Below are positions 21,716 to 32,176 of a DNA stretch of 64,000 nt, in pieces. Origin of the DNA: Septoria linicola. Lineage: Eukaryota; Ascomycota; Dothideomycetes; Mycosphaerellales; Mycosphaerellaceae. The stretch is taken from positions 2,728,001 through 2,792,000 of the forward strand of contig CP099418.1 of the NCBI GenBank assembly GCA_024114885.1, read 5' to 3'. The notes beneath the pieces are model-generated. The model saw only the letters and a program-made list of their open reading frames with translations. It ran no database searches and was not told where the DNA came from. A program made the translations under genes and the position numbers. The first letter of the stretch is position 1. Every line of letters begins with the position of its first letter.

Positions 21716-23937
21716 TCATCCCTCTAGATACAGCTTCACGACCTGAGGTCCTGGGTAATGTCGACCGCCATGGACCAACCACCAAAATGCCGTCAACGCT
21801 ACAATGCCAACGAGGATGACCGAGTTGTCTGTTGCACATTTAGCACCCTCGTCTGATCGAATAGTTCAATTCATCAGCGAGACAGTCACGGGATAAGCAA
21901 ACGGAAAGCAGAGGAAAATGTTGAAAAAGACGATGAGAATGCAAGCAGAAGTATTGACAATGTAACCAATTGCGCCGGGCATCCAGAATGGTCCCCGTGG
22001 CACGTTCGACCTCCTTGTCAAGATATTTGGCAGAATGGCAAGCAAGTAACTTGCAGTCGTCGAGGTGATGAAGGAGGATACCAGCACTGTGAAGGCTGTC
22101 TTGCTTCCAAGTTGGATAGCACCAAATCCTGTCGTCAAGACTGAGCATAAGATCGTGGCGCGGATCGGACATGATCTCTTCTCGTCGATGATCGAGAAGA
22201 AACGTGCGAATGGCGTTGCATTGTCTCGTGTTGAGATTGTCAGTCAGGGTATTATGATCTGAATAATGCTCCTGGTCGAGACCTAATGTCCACCAGAGAC
22301 GGCCGACCATTGTCACGGTTCCAATGACGCAGATCATAATCGACAATAGAACGATCAACAAGAGTCCGAATGTTGCTGCTCTGCTGCCAGTGGCTTGGGA
22401 ATAGATTTGGCCGAGGGCAAAGGAACCAGTGCTACCAATGACTGCGTCCAAATCATTGATACCTGTCATGCGTGAGTGGGCGTCGGTTGTTGTGATCATC
22501 AAGGGTACACACCGTAAAATATGGCAATACCAAAAACAAACGCTGTGATAAAACCGAGGCGAACCTGCGCCATGATCTGCCTAAGGCGATCATGACTAGG
22601 ATTTGATAGCTCCTCGGCCATGTGGGTGACACTGTCGGGAGTGCCTAAAAATGTATTATTAGCTGGCATGCAGTCACCTCAGAACCTGAAGTCTCACCGA
22701 TTGCGAATGCGCCATTCAATACACCAGTCAGGAATGCCACACCATTTCCCCAGCCTGTGAGGTTGGTAAACTCTGTCCACACAAACGCATTGCTTGCGTG
22801 CTGGTTCGGCATGGATGTAACCACAATGATTGTGATGAGCCCACCCACCAGTATGAGAAAGAGACCCACATGCTGTAGGTACGGTATAGCACCGTTGCAG
22901 ACGATCACAAAAGCCGTGACGAACCAGATTATGCAGACCAAGGCAGTGTACCAATGCCAAGCTTCAATGATGAAGTCTGGGTGGAAAATAGCGTACCTGG
23001 AAAGGAGTGTCTTTCGTTAGCATCGGGTCCGATACAGAGGAACAGAACCGAGGCGCGTCTTCTCACATTTGTACGAGAACATTAGCTGGGATTGTCGCTA
23101 TCGAAGCAAGATCGAATATCCAGCCGAAGAAGTTGAGACTCTGGCACGATTAGTCCTTCCGCGATTCGATAGGAGTAGTGTTTGGCCTACTCCAGTGAAA
23201 AAATCCTTGCGACAATTAGTGAACGACAATCGAGAGCTTTTCTGCGACATACCCAGAACCCTTCCATAACGTGGTCCGGGCCTGGACATAATCATGCGAA
23301 GGTCAGCAGTGTCTCCAAGGATCCTCCCGCCGTCGCTATCGCAGACGTGGCAGCGAAAGCCACAGCATCGAGACTATCCTGGGAGAAGCAAAGTCCATAT
23401 TCGCATGCCCCCAAGGGGTCAGCTTACTTACGTTACAGATGCCCAGTGATACACACCTCCCGAGGACGGTCTCGAAGATGCTAGCTCTGAGATGGAGAAT
23501 CCTATGAATGTGTAGTAGACGCAAGCGACAATGTACTCGTACGGTATACCTGGCGGTCCGCCATTGAGGAGACTGATCTGCAGAGATCCTGCGAATGCTA
23601 TCCAGGCATTGTCAATGGTGAGTGCAAGACCACAGATCGCGAGTAGGCTGTACACTCGCTTGAGCTGATCACGGTGTCCGAATCGACTATTCGCGTTTGG
23701 TGGTCCATGTTAGTTAGCTAGCTGTTGGAGTTGAGCAGAAACAGAATGAGCTACTGGGTGTGGGCACATCGCCATCCAGCCAAGAGATCCATCTTGTGAT
23801 CCTTCACGAGTTTCCGCTCAGGGCACACAACGTCTAACGCATCTCGGAGACTGGCTTGCAGAGCAGATCATCTTGCCCTCCTTTGTGTCCCCTGCACTCA
23901 TGTAAACGTGGTGATCCTCGGACTTGGCGGCCTCCAT
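21716..23937 (-). CDS. APC-superfamily (choline/amino-acid permease-like) transporter, multi-exon, possibly disrupted
   Basis: Minus-strand exons that keep a permease frame are 23686-23432, 23281-23253, 23205-23191, 23140-23067, 22996-22698, 22644-22513, 22462-22283, 22224-21868 and 21828-21716. A likely N-terminal exon begins at ATG 23937, but its donor is unresolved. Key segments are LKRVYSLLAICGLALTID, SSGGVYHWASVTPGPRYGR, LNFFGWIFDLASIATIP, GTPDSVTHMAEEL, CSVLTTGFGAIQLGSKTAF and HGGRHYPGPQV. This is the Hnm1/choline-GABA permease branch. There are two problems. The 15-nt exon at 23191-23205 leaves the frame off by one. The exon ending at 21868 would need a non-GT donor (GAACTA), otherwise the protein stops at a TGA and loses its last helix. 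The cause may be assembly error, decay or unusual splicing. Confidence 0.7.
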
Positions 23938-24754
23938 TGCTTGCTCTTCGTGGTGTGCTTGTCGTCTCGGTCAAGCGATGAGTGAGTGTCGAGCACTTGT
24001 GGCCGCACTCAGAGCCGGCTGACTTACTGCAGCAGATCTGGCTGGCTGTGCTACATTGTCTACACTCTGAACTTCGCCATTGGGCAAGGCAGTGGGCTCG
24101 CCACTGCGTAGAGAAGCCCTACAACCTTTTCTCGAGCGGTGAGATGATGAAGGAATGTAGACTGCAGACCTAACGTTGTCTGCCAGTCGCAGGAGCATGA
24201 GCGTGATGCGTCAAAGCTCGGACAAAGTCAAATCATTCTTGGCGGAAACTGCGACTCCCCATACAAGACCTCACGTCTGACGGATAGTCCTCATCACACA
24301 AAATAGGTCAAAAGAAGTACATGACAACGATCCTAGCGCCGCTCGCGAGGTGGCCGGTGCAGCAAGGATGTCCGTTCAGCCAATTGCGATTAGTAACAGA
24401 ACAGAGCCCGTCGGCCGCGATAAGCCTCGAGCGAAGATGAGGCTAACAGCAGCTCTCACGAAGCTCATCCTTTCCGTTGACCACTCTGCAAGCATGAGCT
24501 GCATGTACAATGCGGCCGATGAAAGTAACACACACCGTGACTAAAGGTCCACACTCGTGGCTGTTGGCGGCCATCGCTATGAGCCCTCGAGAAGTGTCCA
24601 TTTGCAGCAATCGGATCATAATACGCAGCGTGTGGAGAACTGTCGGGTGGGCCTGATGGCGACCTCAGAAGTTTTATAACTATTGCCTGCCAATGTCTTT
24701 ACCAGGCCTGAAGCCTCGTCACGCCGGCTGTCTTAGTAAGTCGCTCACTTCATC
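23938..24754. other. Divergent spacer between APC-type and MATE genes
   Basis: This is an 817-bp upstream region shared by two divergent transporter genes. The small ORFs have no domain. No repeat or named site was identified. Confidence 0.45.
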
Positions 24755-26373
24755 ATGGACAATCACGATGAAGCGCAGACTGCAGGCTCGTGGCTTCCGA
24801 GCATTCTCACAAAGGCATCTACTGCTCGATCAAGCAAGGCCAGCGACTCTTCACCGAACGAGACAACTTCTCTATTACCGAAGCAGCACAATGGGGATGA
24901 GGACGACCCAGCCTTTGACCTGGCCGAGAAGTCCCACACACAGCGTATACTCGCTGAGTTCTGGATTTTGTTCAAAGGGTCGATTCCAGTCATCTTGGCC
25001 TACACTCTGCAGAACTCCTTGCAGACGATCTCGGTGTTGATAGTGGGAAGGTTGAGCCCGGAGTCCCTCGCTGTCGCTGCGTTCAGCTACATGTTCGCCA
25101 TGGCCACTGCTTGGCTTATTGGAATGGGCGGTACCACTGCCATAGACACTCTTGCTTCGGCATCTTTCACCGGCAGCAAGAACAAACACGACCTGGGCAT
25201 CATCTTACAACGTGCCCTGCTCGTCCTTGGATTGTTCTACATACCGGTAGCAATACTATGGCTATGTTCTGAACCGGTCTTCAAGCTACTGGGCCAGGAG
25301 GACTATATTGCACGCGACTCTTCCAAGTTCCTGAGCGTATTGATACCTGGCGGACTAGGCTACATTTATTTCGAGTGCATGAAGAAGTATCTCCAGGCGC
25401 AAGGGATCATGCGGCCAGGTACATACGTCCTTTTGATCACATCGCCCATTAACGCCGGCCTCAATTACTTGTTTGTCTACAAGTTCGAGCTTGGTCTTCT
25501 CGGAGCCCCTGTTGCAACTGGAATCTCATATTGGCTATCTTTCATACTTCTGGTTCTCTACACTCGCTTCGTGGCTGGTCATGAATGCTGGGGAGGGTTT
25601 GATCGCAAGTGCATGAAGAACATTGGCAGCTTCGCGCGCCTTGCGATCCTTGGAGTGGTACATGTCGGAACTGAATGGTACGCTTTGACAATACATGTGC
25701 CGTTTGTGAGATAGCTGCTGACTTGTACTCTTTATCTAGGTGGGCTTTCGAAATAGTCGCGATAGTTGCAGGACAACTCGGAACGATACCACTCGCAGCT
25801 CAATCTGTTATCATGACAGCCGATCAGGTCCTGAACACAATACCCTTCGGAATCGGAGTTGCCACCTCCAGCAGAGTTGGTAACTTGCTGGGAATGAGGA
25901 ATGCACGAGGCGCTGCATTGTCTGCCAACACTGCGGCCTGGCTCTCAATGGTCCTCGGTACTGTTGTGCTCGCAGTTCTCATGGGCACCAAAGACAACTT
26001 TGCACGACTTTTCAATGACGACGCGCAGGTTGTCAAGCTGACATCTGAGGTTTTGCCATACGTTGCACTATTCCAGATTGCAGACGGACTGAATGGCTCT
26101 TGTGGAGGGGCACTCCGTGGCATGGGCAGACAACATGTGGGCGCGTTTGTCAATCTCGGAGCTTACTATTGCGGCGCTCTACCGCTCGGCATCTACCTCG
26201 CCTTCAATGGCTGGGGCTTAGCAGGATTGTGGGTTGGACAGTGCATTGCTCTTTACCTGGTAGGAATCGCAGAGTGGGCGATAGTGGCGTTCAGCAACTG
26301 GGACAAGCAAGTAGACAACGCCTTTGAGCGGATGGATGCCGGCGATGTTGCAGAGCAGGGCGAGGCGCGATAA
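24755..26373 (+). CDS. MATE-family (multidrug and toxin extrusion) transporter
   Basis: Two exons (24755-25677 and 25740-26373, 62-nt intron) give 518 residues with 12 predicted helices in two related halves. The first half has IPVILAYTLQNSLQTISVLI and AIDTLASASFTGSK. The second half, after the intron, has AQSVIMTADQVLNTIPFGIG and GCAGALRGMG-like GSCGGALRGMGRQ. These are standard MATE signatures, like yeast Ycr061/Erc1-type proteins. The family exports cationic or flavin-like compounds by H+ or Na+ antiport; the substrate is unknown. The N-terminal 60 residues are cytosolic and Ser/Asp-rich. It is divergent from the APC-type gene. Confidence 0.9.
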
Positions 26374-27036
26374 GACACAATGAAACCGCCGTGCTTTAGC
26401 TCAGATCGAGGCCGTTAGTATATCAAAACTTGAATGTCTATCTGCCGCCTCAGTTGGCATCGAACTCTGGAGAAGCGCAAGGCTGTTAGATAGGCACGCC
26501 GGCGCGCTACTTCTTGATGTCCCAATGCGGAAGGCATGTACGATCTATCAGTACACTTCGATTGCCCTATGCACTGCTTCGCTAAGCTCTCAGAGGTCCC
26601 CACTTCTTATCTTGAGCATCACCGTGGCATCGTCATCTCACCTGGAGCACTTTTGTGCCCAAAGAATTGACAGCTCATGTTGACTAAATGCTCGCCGCCC
26701 GGCATGCGTGGCAGAAAAGTCAATGCAAGATCCGGTGCATCCTGCATGCAACGTAAGAGCAACTTCCTGTCAGCTGGCCTAGAGTGCGACTTGGAGCTCA
26801 TGTCCGACGCCTATCAGGAGCACACTAGGCAAGCATCGTGCAGAGCTGTCTTGTACTGACGACACGATGGCATTGGAGCACCAAGCTGTGCCTGAGCTCT
26901 CGAAAAGTAGTGTTGTCTTCGTAACAGTTAGGTAACTATACGGCTGTAGCTACGCCGCGGTCCAGTTCGTTGCTCTTATATCTCTGTCTCGAAGTTCCCC
27001 GTATTGCAGACGAGATCGCTACAAGTTGTTGCAAAC
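26374..27036. other. Intergenic, nothing recognised
   Basis: This is the 3' flank of the MATE gene and the promoter of the agmatinase-family gene. Only chance ORFs of about 60 codons occur. Confidence 0.45.
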
Positions 27037-28388
27037 ATGTTGAAGATCTTTGGAGCAGTTGTTGCTGCAGCTGCGGCTGTAACAGCCCACGGTGACCACG
27101 ACCAAGAGCCTCTTGAGGGACCTCACAAGAGCTTGTGGTACAACACACTTCCTGGAGATGGAGGCACTCAGGTGAGTTGGCTTATTCGTAGCCTCGAAAT
27201 TGTGCTGACTTGATGAGGCCGATTCCGTATTCTCCGGCATCTCAACGTTCGGCCGCCTGCCATACAGCCCATGCCTGTCGACCGACGATGTGAAGTACGA
27301 CATCGCATTTATCGGCGCTCCGTTCGACACCGGTACCAGTTATCGTCCAGGAGCGAGGTTTGGGCCTTCTGGCATCAGGCAAGGTAGCCGGCGCCTCAAC
27401 TTGTAGTACGTACCGAGCAATAAGTTGATACCAGATTGGGGCTCAAGGCTCACGAAAAGTGCGCTTTAGCGGCGGATACAACGTACCTCTCGATGCGAAC
27501 CCATTCGCCAGCTGGGCAAAGGTCATTGATTGTGGCGATATCCCGGTCACCTCGTAAGTACTTTTTTTTTGATGCAGCCAGCACCGCAGATCGCTGAAAG
27601 GTACCAGCTACGACAACACCTGGGCTCTGCACCAGATCGAGGAAGGCCATAACAGTATTCTCATGCGAGAGCCCGCAACCGATGCAAAAGAGAAGGGTAT
27701 CTCGAAGCACGGCAAGACTTTGCCCAGAGTCATAACTCTGGGAGGCGACCACACAATCACGCTGCCCTTGCTGAGGAGCATGAATCGTGCGTACGGTCCA
27801 ATTACGGTCATCCACTTCGACTCTCATCTCGATACTTGGAGACCAAAGGTTTTTGGAGGCGCTCCTTCCAAAATTGCCAGCATCAACCATGGCACCTATT
27901 TTTTCCACGCTGCTCAGGAAGGTTTGCTGCGTAACGACACTTGTATACACGCAGGCATTCGCACGACGTTGAGCGGTCTGTCCGATTATGACAACGATGG
28001 TTATTGCGGATTTCAGATTGTCGAAGCCCGGGAGATCGATACCATCGGAACGGAGGGTATCATTAAGAAGATCCACGATCGTGTCGGCCACAAGAACCCA
28101 GTGTACTTGAGTATCGACATTGATACACTGGATCCGGCATTCGCTCCAGCAACAGGCACACCCGAGACAGGTGGTTGGTCGACGAGAGAGCTTCGCACAA
28201 TCGTTCGCGGCTTGAAGGGCATCAACTTGGTGGCAGCTGATATCGTCGAGGTTGCTCCAGCTTACGATACGAATGCTGAATTGACGACCATGGCTGCGGC
28301 TGATACATTGTATGAGGTGATGAGCTTGATGGTCCTGAATGGACCCTTGACTGTGGAGAAGAGTGTCGACGCGAAGGAGGAGATCTGA
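27037..28388 (+). CDS. Agmatinase/arginase-family ureohydrolase with signal peptide
   Basis: Four exons (27037-27171, 27218-27405, 27470-27553, 27608-28388) join in frame to 395 residues. The N-terminus, MLKIFGAVVAAAAAVTAHGD, is a signal peptide followed by a short His/Asp patch. The manganese-binding motifs of ureohydrolases are intact: GGDHTITLP, HFDSHLDTW and SIDIDTLDPAFAP. ETGGWSTRE and DIVEVAPAYD are as in agmatinase/guanidinobutyrase proteins. The enzyme would hydrolyse a guanidino compound to urea and an amine, in the secretory pathway or outside the cell; the exact substrate is open. Introns are 46, 64 and 54 nt. Confidence 0.9.
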
Positions 28389-29632
28389 GGTTGTTCTAGC
28401 AGCGTCCAGGCCAGAATAGATGCAGAGAAGCTTTGTATCTCGAAGGTGATGAGTGAAGCGTGAAGATTGGGTGAAGTGTAGATAACGTTAGCAATGACCA
28501 CCAAGGTGGTTCGGCTAACAGCTGTGTCGAATGTTCGTGCAGGAGCCGCGCTGTCTTATGCACAAGCTCTTACCTCCATTTCTGCTGTCTGTGACGGAGC
28601 TGCTGGGCCGGAATTAGCACTACTATTCGTTGTTCGTCTGAACAGATAGCTTTAGATGTTCGAGCTCGTCACGCCGGTCTGGCAGTAAATATGCTGACCA
28701 TGTCCACAGGATCGCGCCCTGCGGTAGTGGACGTTCTGCGCTCTCAGCGAGAAGGCGGTTGTAGATCAGGTCGAAGTCTGTTCAGCGTGCAGCTATCGCT
28801 CCTGAGTAGTTGACTTGGCTCTCTTCATGTCTCTCTGTACAGCTTCAGTTTCGGCATCTCTTGCACATGCCTGATGAGCAGCAAGTTGCTGGCTTCGCGT
28901 CTTCCCCCAAGGCTTGACATCAGATAGGTGCGACGGGTTTCGGCGACGAAATGTATTGTCAGCCAGTTGAGGACGACTCAAGGTCGAGACGAGTCTCAAC
29001 AACAACGCCTCTTCGGTGGAATCTTGCGTCCCTCATGCCGGTCGATGCCTCTCTGCGCTTCTCCGACTGCTGGGCCAATGAGCGTGGATATAGGCCCTAT
29101 CCTTAAGTCGAAGATCCATATAATGTCTGATCAAACATCCGCATGAACCTGGCTGGCTATGTCGAACCACTTTGGCCTCGTTTCTCTCCGAGTCAGTGGC
29201 AATTGCGCCAACGAGTGCGGACCAGACCTCCTCCCTCCCTCCAGCGACGTGGCCGACACAGTAGTTTGCCACATCGTTCGCCACAGAGTCCTCGTCTACT
29301 GTGCACACTTCTCACAATCAGGACCCGCTAAATTCTTCGGTCGACCTTACCATAGTGAACTGCATCTGTAGCCAAAGTGGCATGCTCCAGTTTCGCGACA
29401 ACTTCTGAGTGGCGTGCCTTGCTCAGTAGTACGTCTACTCTCAAGGCATTAGTCGGCGAGCAGCTGGCCTGTCAGTTGATCGTAGAATCGGCTGTCAATC
29501 ACACCAAAGTTGCATATCGTCAATTCCGCCGTGGCTCGATATATACACGAATCTTGCTTATTCTCGATTGCAAAACGCCATGTATACACCACTCAAGCCC
29601 TCTCCCTGCACTCTGATGGTACTACACCTGAT
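28389..29632. other. Gene-free stretch of 1.2 kb
   Basis: This lies between the 3' end of the agmatinase-family gene and the 3' end of COX12. Several ORFs of 60-90 codons overlap on both strands without any recognisable domain, so none is called. Confidence 0.45.
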
Positions 29633-30115
29633 CTATTGGTCCAATCTTGCAGGGAAGGTGCCATTCTCGCGCTGGTCGTCCCATCTCTCGCTCCAAGATG
29701 CCGGGCACAATGACCTGTAGGCCAAGTAGAACTGTCCCTGCGTTAGCCTCTGCTCTCACCCATTCGTCCTTTTTCCACTGCGCGCGTACCTGGCGGCAAG
29801 GCTTGAAGTCCTCTCCCTTGGCGAGAATGCACTTGTGGTAGTCGACGTAGTTTTGCCAGCAGTGCTTAGTCTGGTTCTGGTTCGGAAAGCGGGCATCGAA
29901 GCCTGGACATGTCAGTACGGTCGGCGCAATGGCGAGTAGCTCTCGGGCGGTAGCATCGAAGAGGGCAGTCGCGGTGTCGGCGAGTGGCGCGCATAGGACA
30001 TTACATACCGGCTGGGACATTGTTAGCGCAGTCTTTCTCGGTGGACGGAGTGGCATTGGCACGTACCTGTCACGAACTTGAAGGGCATGGTGACGCGCTC
30101 CTCATCGTCAGACAT
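29633..30115 (-). CDS. COX12: Cytochrome c oxidase subunit 6B (COX12)
   Basis: Three exons (30115-30067, 29902-29790, 29731-29633) give 86 residues, matching the usual 80-90. The start MSDDEERVTMPFKFVTGFDA leads to RFPNQNQTKHCWQNYVDYHK. The twin motif is CX9C in exon 2 and CX10C across intron 2 (CRQFYLAYRSLC). It ends with WSERWDDQRENGTF. This is the intermembrane-space subunit Cox12/COX6B of respiratory complex IV, which holds two disulfides and is imported by the Mia40 route. The reading frame continues past the true exon 2 donor, which hides the last exon. The gene is divergent from the NDUFA4-like gene 284 bp away. Confidence 0.93.
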
Positions 30116-30399
30116 GTTGGCGGTGTTGTATGGGGGTGGTGAGTGGTGGTGGCGGTGTGTTGGACTGGGTGCTTCGTTGCTGGTGCAGAGCTGTGTTTCG
30201 TGGACATCATCGAAGTCGCAGTGAGAGGAAGTGCAGAGAGGGAGCTGCCCAGTCGCTGCAGCCAATCAGACCAATCAGATGCTCCGCTTTTATCCGACTC
30301 CGCCGAGCAGAACAGCAGCAGCAAGCAATCCAGCAGCAGCAGCACCTCTGCGCATTGAAGCAGAACATCTCCACTCCACCAGACTCGCACGCCGACACG
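30116..30399. promoter_or_regulatory. Shared upstream region of COX12 and the NDUFA4-like gene
   Basis: These 284 bp lie between the starts of two respiratory-chain genes on opposite strands. There is GTGGTGG-type simple sequence near COX12 and a CAGCAGCAG run near the other gene. Co-regulation from a bidirectional promoter is an inference from the arrangement. Confidence 0.55.
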
Positions 30400-30833
30400 A
30401 TGCAGTCTACGCGCTTCGTCGCCACCAACATGCTGCGCCAGGCGCGTGCTGCCCCAATGCTGCGCACGCAGCAGCAGCAGATGGTCCGCGGCTTCAGGAC
30501 GACCCCAAAGAGAATGGCAGGCCCGGTAAGATGATGTGCGCAGTCGCTGATACAGAACACGTGCTGACAGTCAGACAGAAGGAAGAGCAAGCCGGTATGA
30601 ACGTGCCATGGGGGCAGCTGAGTTGACAACCCAACCACTCACTAATTCACGACACAGCACACACAATCTCGCAGCGTCTCCGTACCCTGAAGAAGATTCC
30701 TCCGGAGTTGATTCCTCTCGGCGTTGTCCTGGCTGCTGCCATCATCGCTGCAGGATACAGTTTGGGCCGCAAATTGGTGGTGGACAAGACTCTTCGTTTG
30801 ACAAGAACTGGCAAGCAACAATCGGAGCACTAG
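30400..30833 (+). CDS. NDUFA4/B12D (MLRQ)-like respiratory subunit
   Basis: Three exons (30400-30525, 30579-30594, 30658-30833) give 105 residues. The middle exon is only 16 nt (AAGGAAGAGCAAGCCG). It is required, because other acceptors break the frame into the conserved part. Residues 1-40 are an Arg/Met/Gln-rich mitochondrial presequence. The mature part has HTISQRLRTLKKIPPELIPL, a membrane helix (GVVLAAAIIAAGYSLGRKL) and VDKTLRLTRTG. This is the MLRQ/B12D family; the animal member NDUFA4 belongs to complex IV. Its head-to-head position with COX12 fits a complex IV role here as well. Confidence 0.85.
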
Positions 30834-31380
30834 GGCATTTTGAAATGAGGCAAGACGAGAGCCGAGAGCATTGTACAAAGGCTAGACACGAGAATGAGAA
30901 CCACTTCTGGGGCAAGACATTTGATGCGCGAAACATGACTTGCCCATTCAATTGCAAGCATGTCTGTACTTTGAGCTAAATTGCATAGTGTTCTTCGACG
31001 AAGCCCAGGGCAAAAAAGCCTGTCTCATAGGTATTGTCATTTGCGTGGCTGACTCCTTGCGACCAAGACGTTCCATTATCAGGAGCCCGAAGCTGGGAAT
31101 GACTGGGGTCAACGCCGGCCTCGAGTGCCGAAATCTGCACCACGTTCACATGTGAAGACGTGCTATGGATCTCACTCAACACGAAATCCCGCACATAGCG
31201 GTCTGGAGATGTCCAGGGATTGCGAAGGTTGTTCACTGCTGGAAGTGACAACTTATACTTGCGTGCTGCAGCCAACCGACTAACGTACACCCCGCGACTC
31301 GGTCGACTCAAGCACTTCTATACACTGGGAGCGGAACACCTGCTGACGCCCAATATGCAAACTAAGCCACTAGACAACGC
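30834..31380. other. Intergenic between convergent genes
   Basis: This is the 3' flanks of the NDUFA4-like gene (+) and the PEBP-family gene (-). No feature was recognised. Confidence 0.45.
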
Positions 31381-32176
31381 TCACTGCTTCTTGTCTTGAG
31401 CATAGATGAAGTTGGCCCCAGCTACCTCGAGGCCATTCTCCTCCGCCCACTCTCTCAGCCCAGCCCGAACTGTGCCATACCCCCAATGCTGGCGATCCTT
31501 GGGCGTGCTCAGGTGCAGCTTTGCAGAAGTTCCGTTCCTTGGCGCAAGAGCAGCGAAGACATATCTATGCTTGCCAGTCTTCTTCGGTGGCCCTGGTGGC
31601 TGATATGAGACGATCTCATGGGCGTGCTTGAGTCCATCCTCCACAAACTCGCCACTGGTATCGGTGAGTGACACGTTCGTTATCAGCCAGTGACACATTT
31701 GACTCCAGTCAGGATTGTCTCTGCTACGCGCATCTGGATCGGCTGTGTGGAGTGTCAGCATGATGCCACAGTCGTATCTACTACTCCGAAGCACTTACTG
31801 AGAGCGAGAGTGAGCTGGGGAACTTGGTTCGAAGCTTGCAAGCCCGGCAGATGACCGAGAAATTCGACCTTAGGAATCTTTTGCAACTTCTTGACCTTGA
31901 TTGTGTTGCCCACTTGCGCCGCGGCTTTGTTCCAGGTGACGTTCAGAGTCAAGAACGGCTTGAACTCGTCGAACACAGTCGGGATAATCTCGGCAATCTT
32001 CAGTCTATCGCATGTCAGTTTGCGGTACGTGGATTGCTGTATCTCACATCACTGCTAGAGTACTCTCGAATAAGGTCAAATTCCAATGCTCCGCCCAGAG
32101 GTTGCTGTTCTCCAGGCACTGACTTCGCTGCCACAAGGGACAGCCCTGCGCCCAGAATCACGCGTACCGCATGCAT
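31381..32176 (-). CDS. Secreted PEBP-family protein (phosphatidylethanolamine-binding / TFS1-like)
   Basis: Three exons (32176-32048, 31997-31799, 31742-31381) give 229 residues. A signal peptide (MHAVRVILGAGLSLVAA) starts the protein. PEBP features follow: IIPTVFDEFKPFLTLNVTW, the DPD ligand-pocket triplet split by intron 2, NPDWSQMCHWLITNV, and PPKKTGKHRYVFA. PEBPs bind anionic lipids or, as yeast Tfs1, inhibit carboxypeptidase Y. Secreted fungal members have no settled function. The acceptor of intron 1 is inferred from frame: the AAG at 31998-32000 keeps the frame, while the nearer TAG does not. There is no cysteine-rich tail or anchor. Confidence 0.85.
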
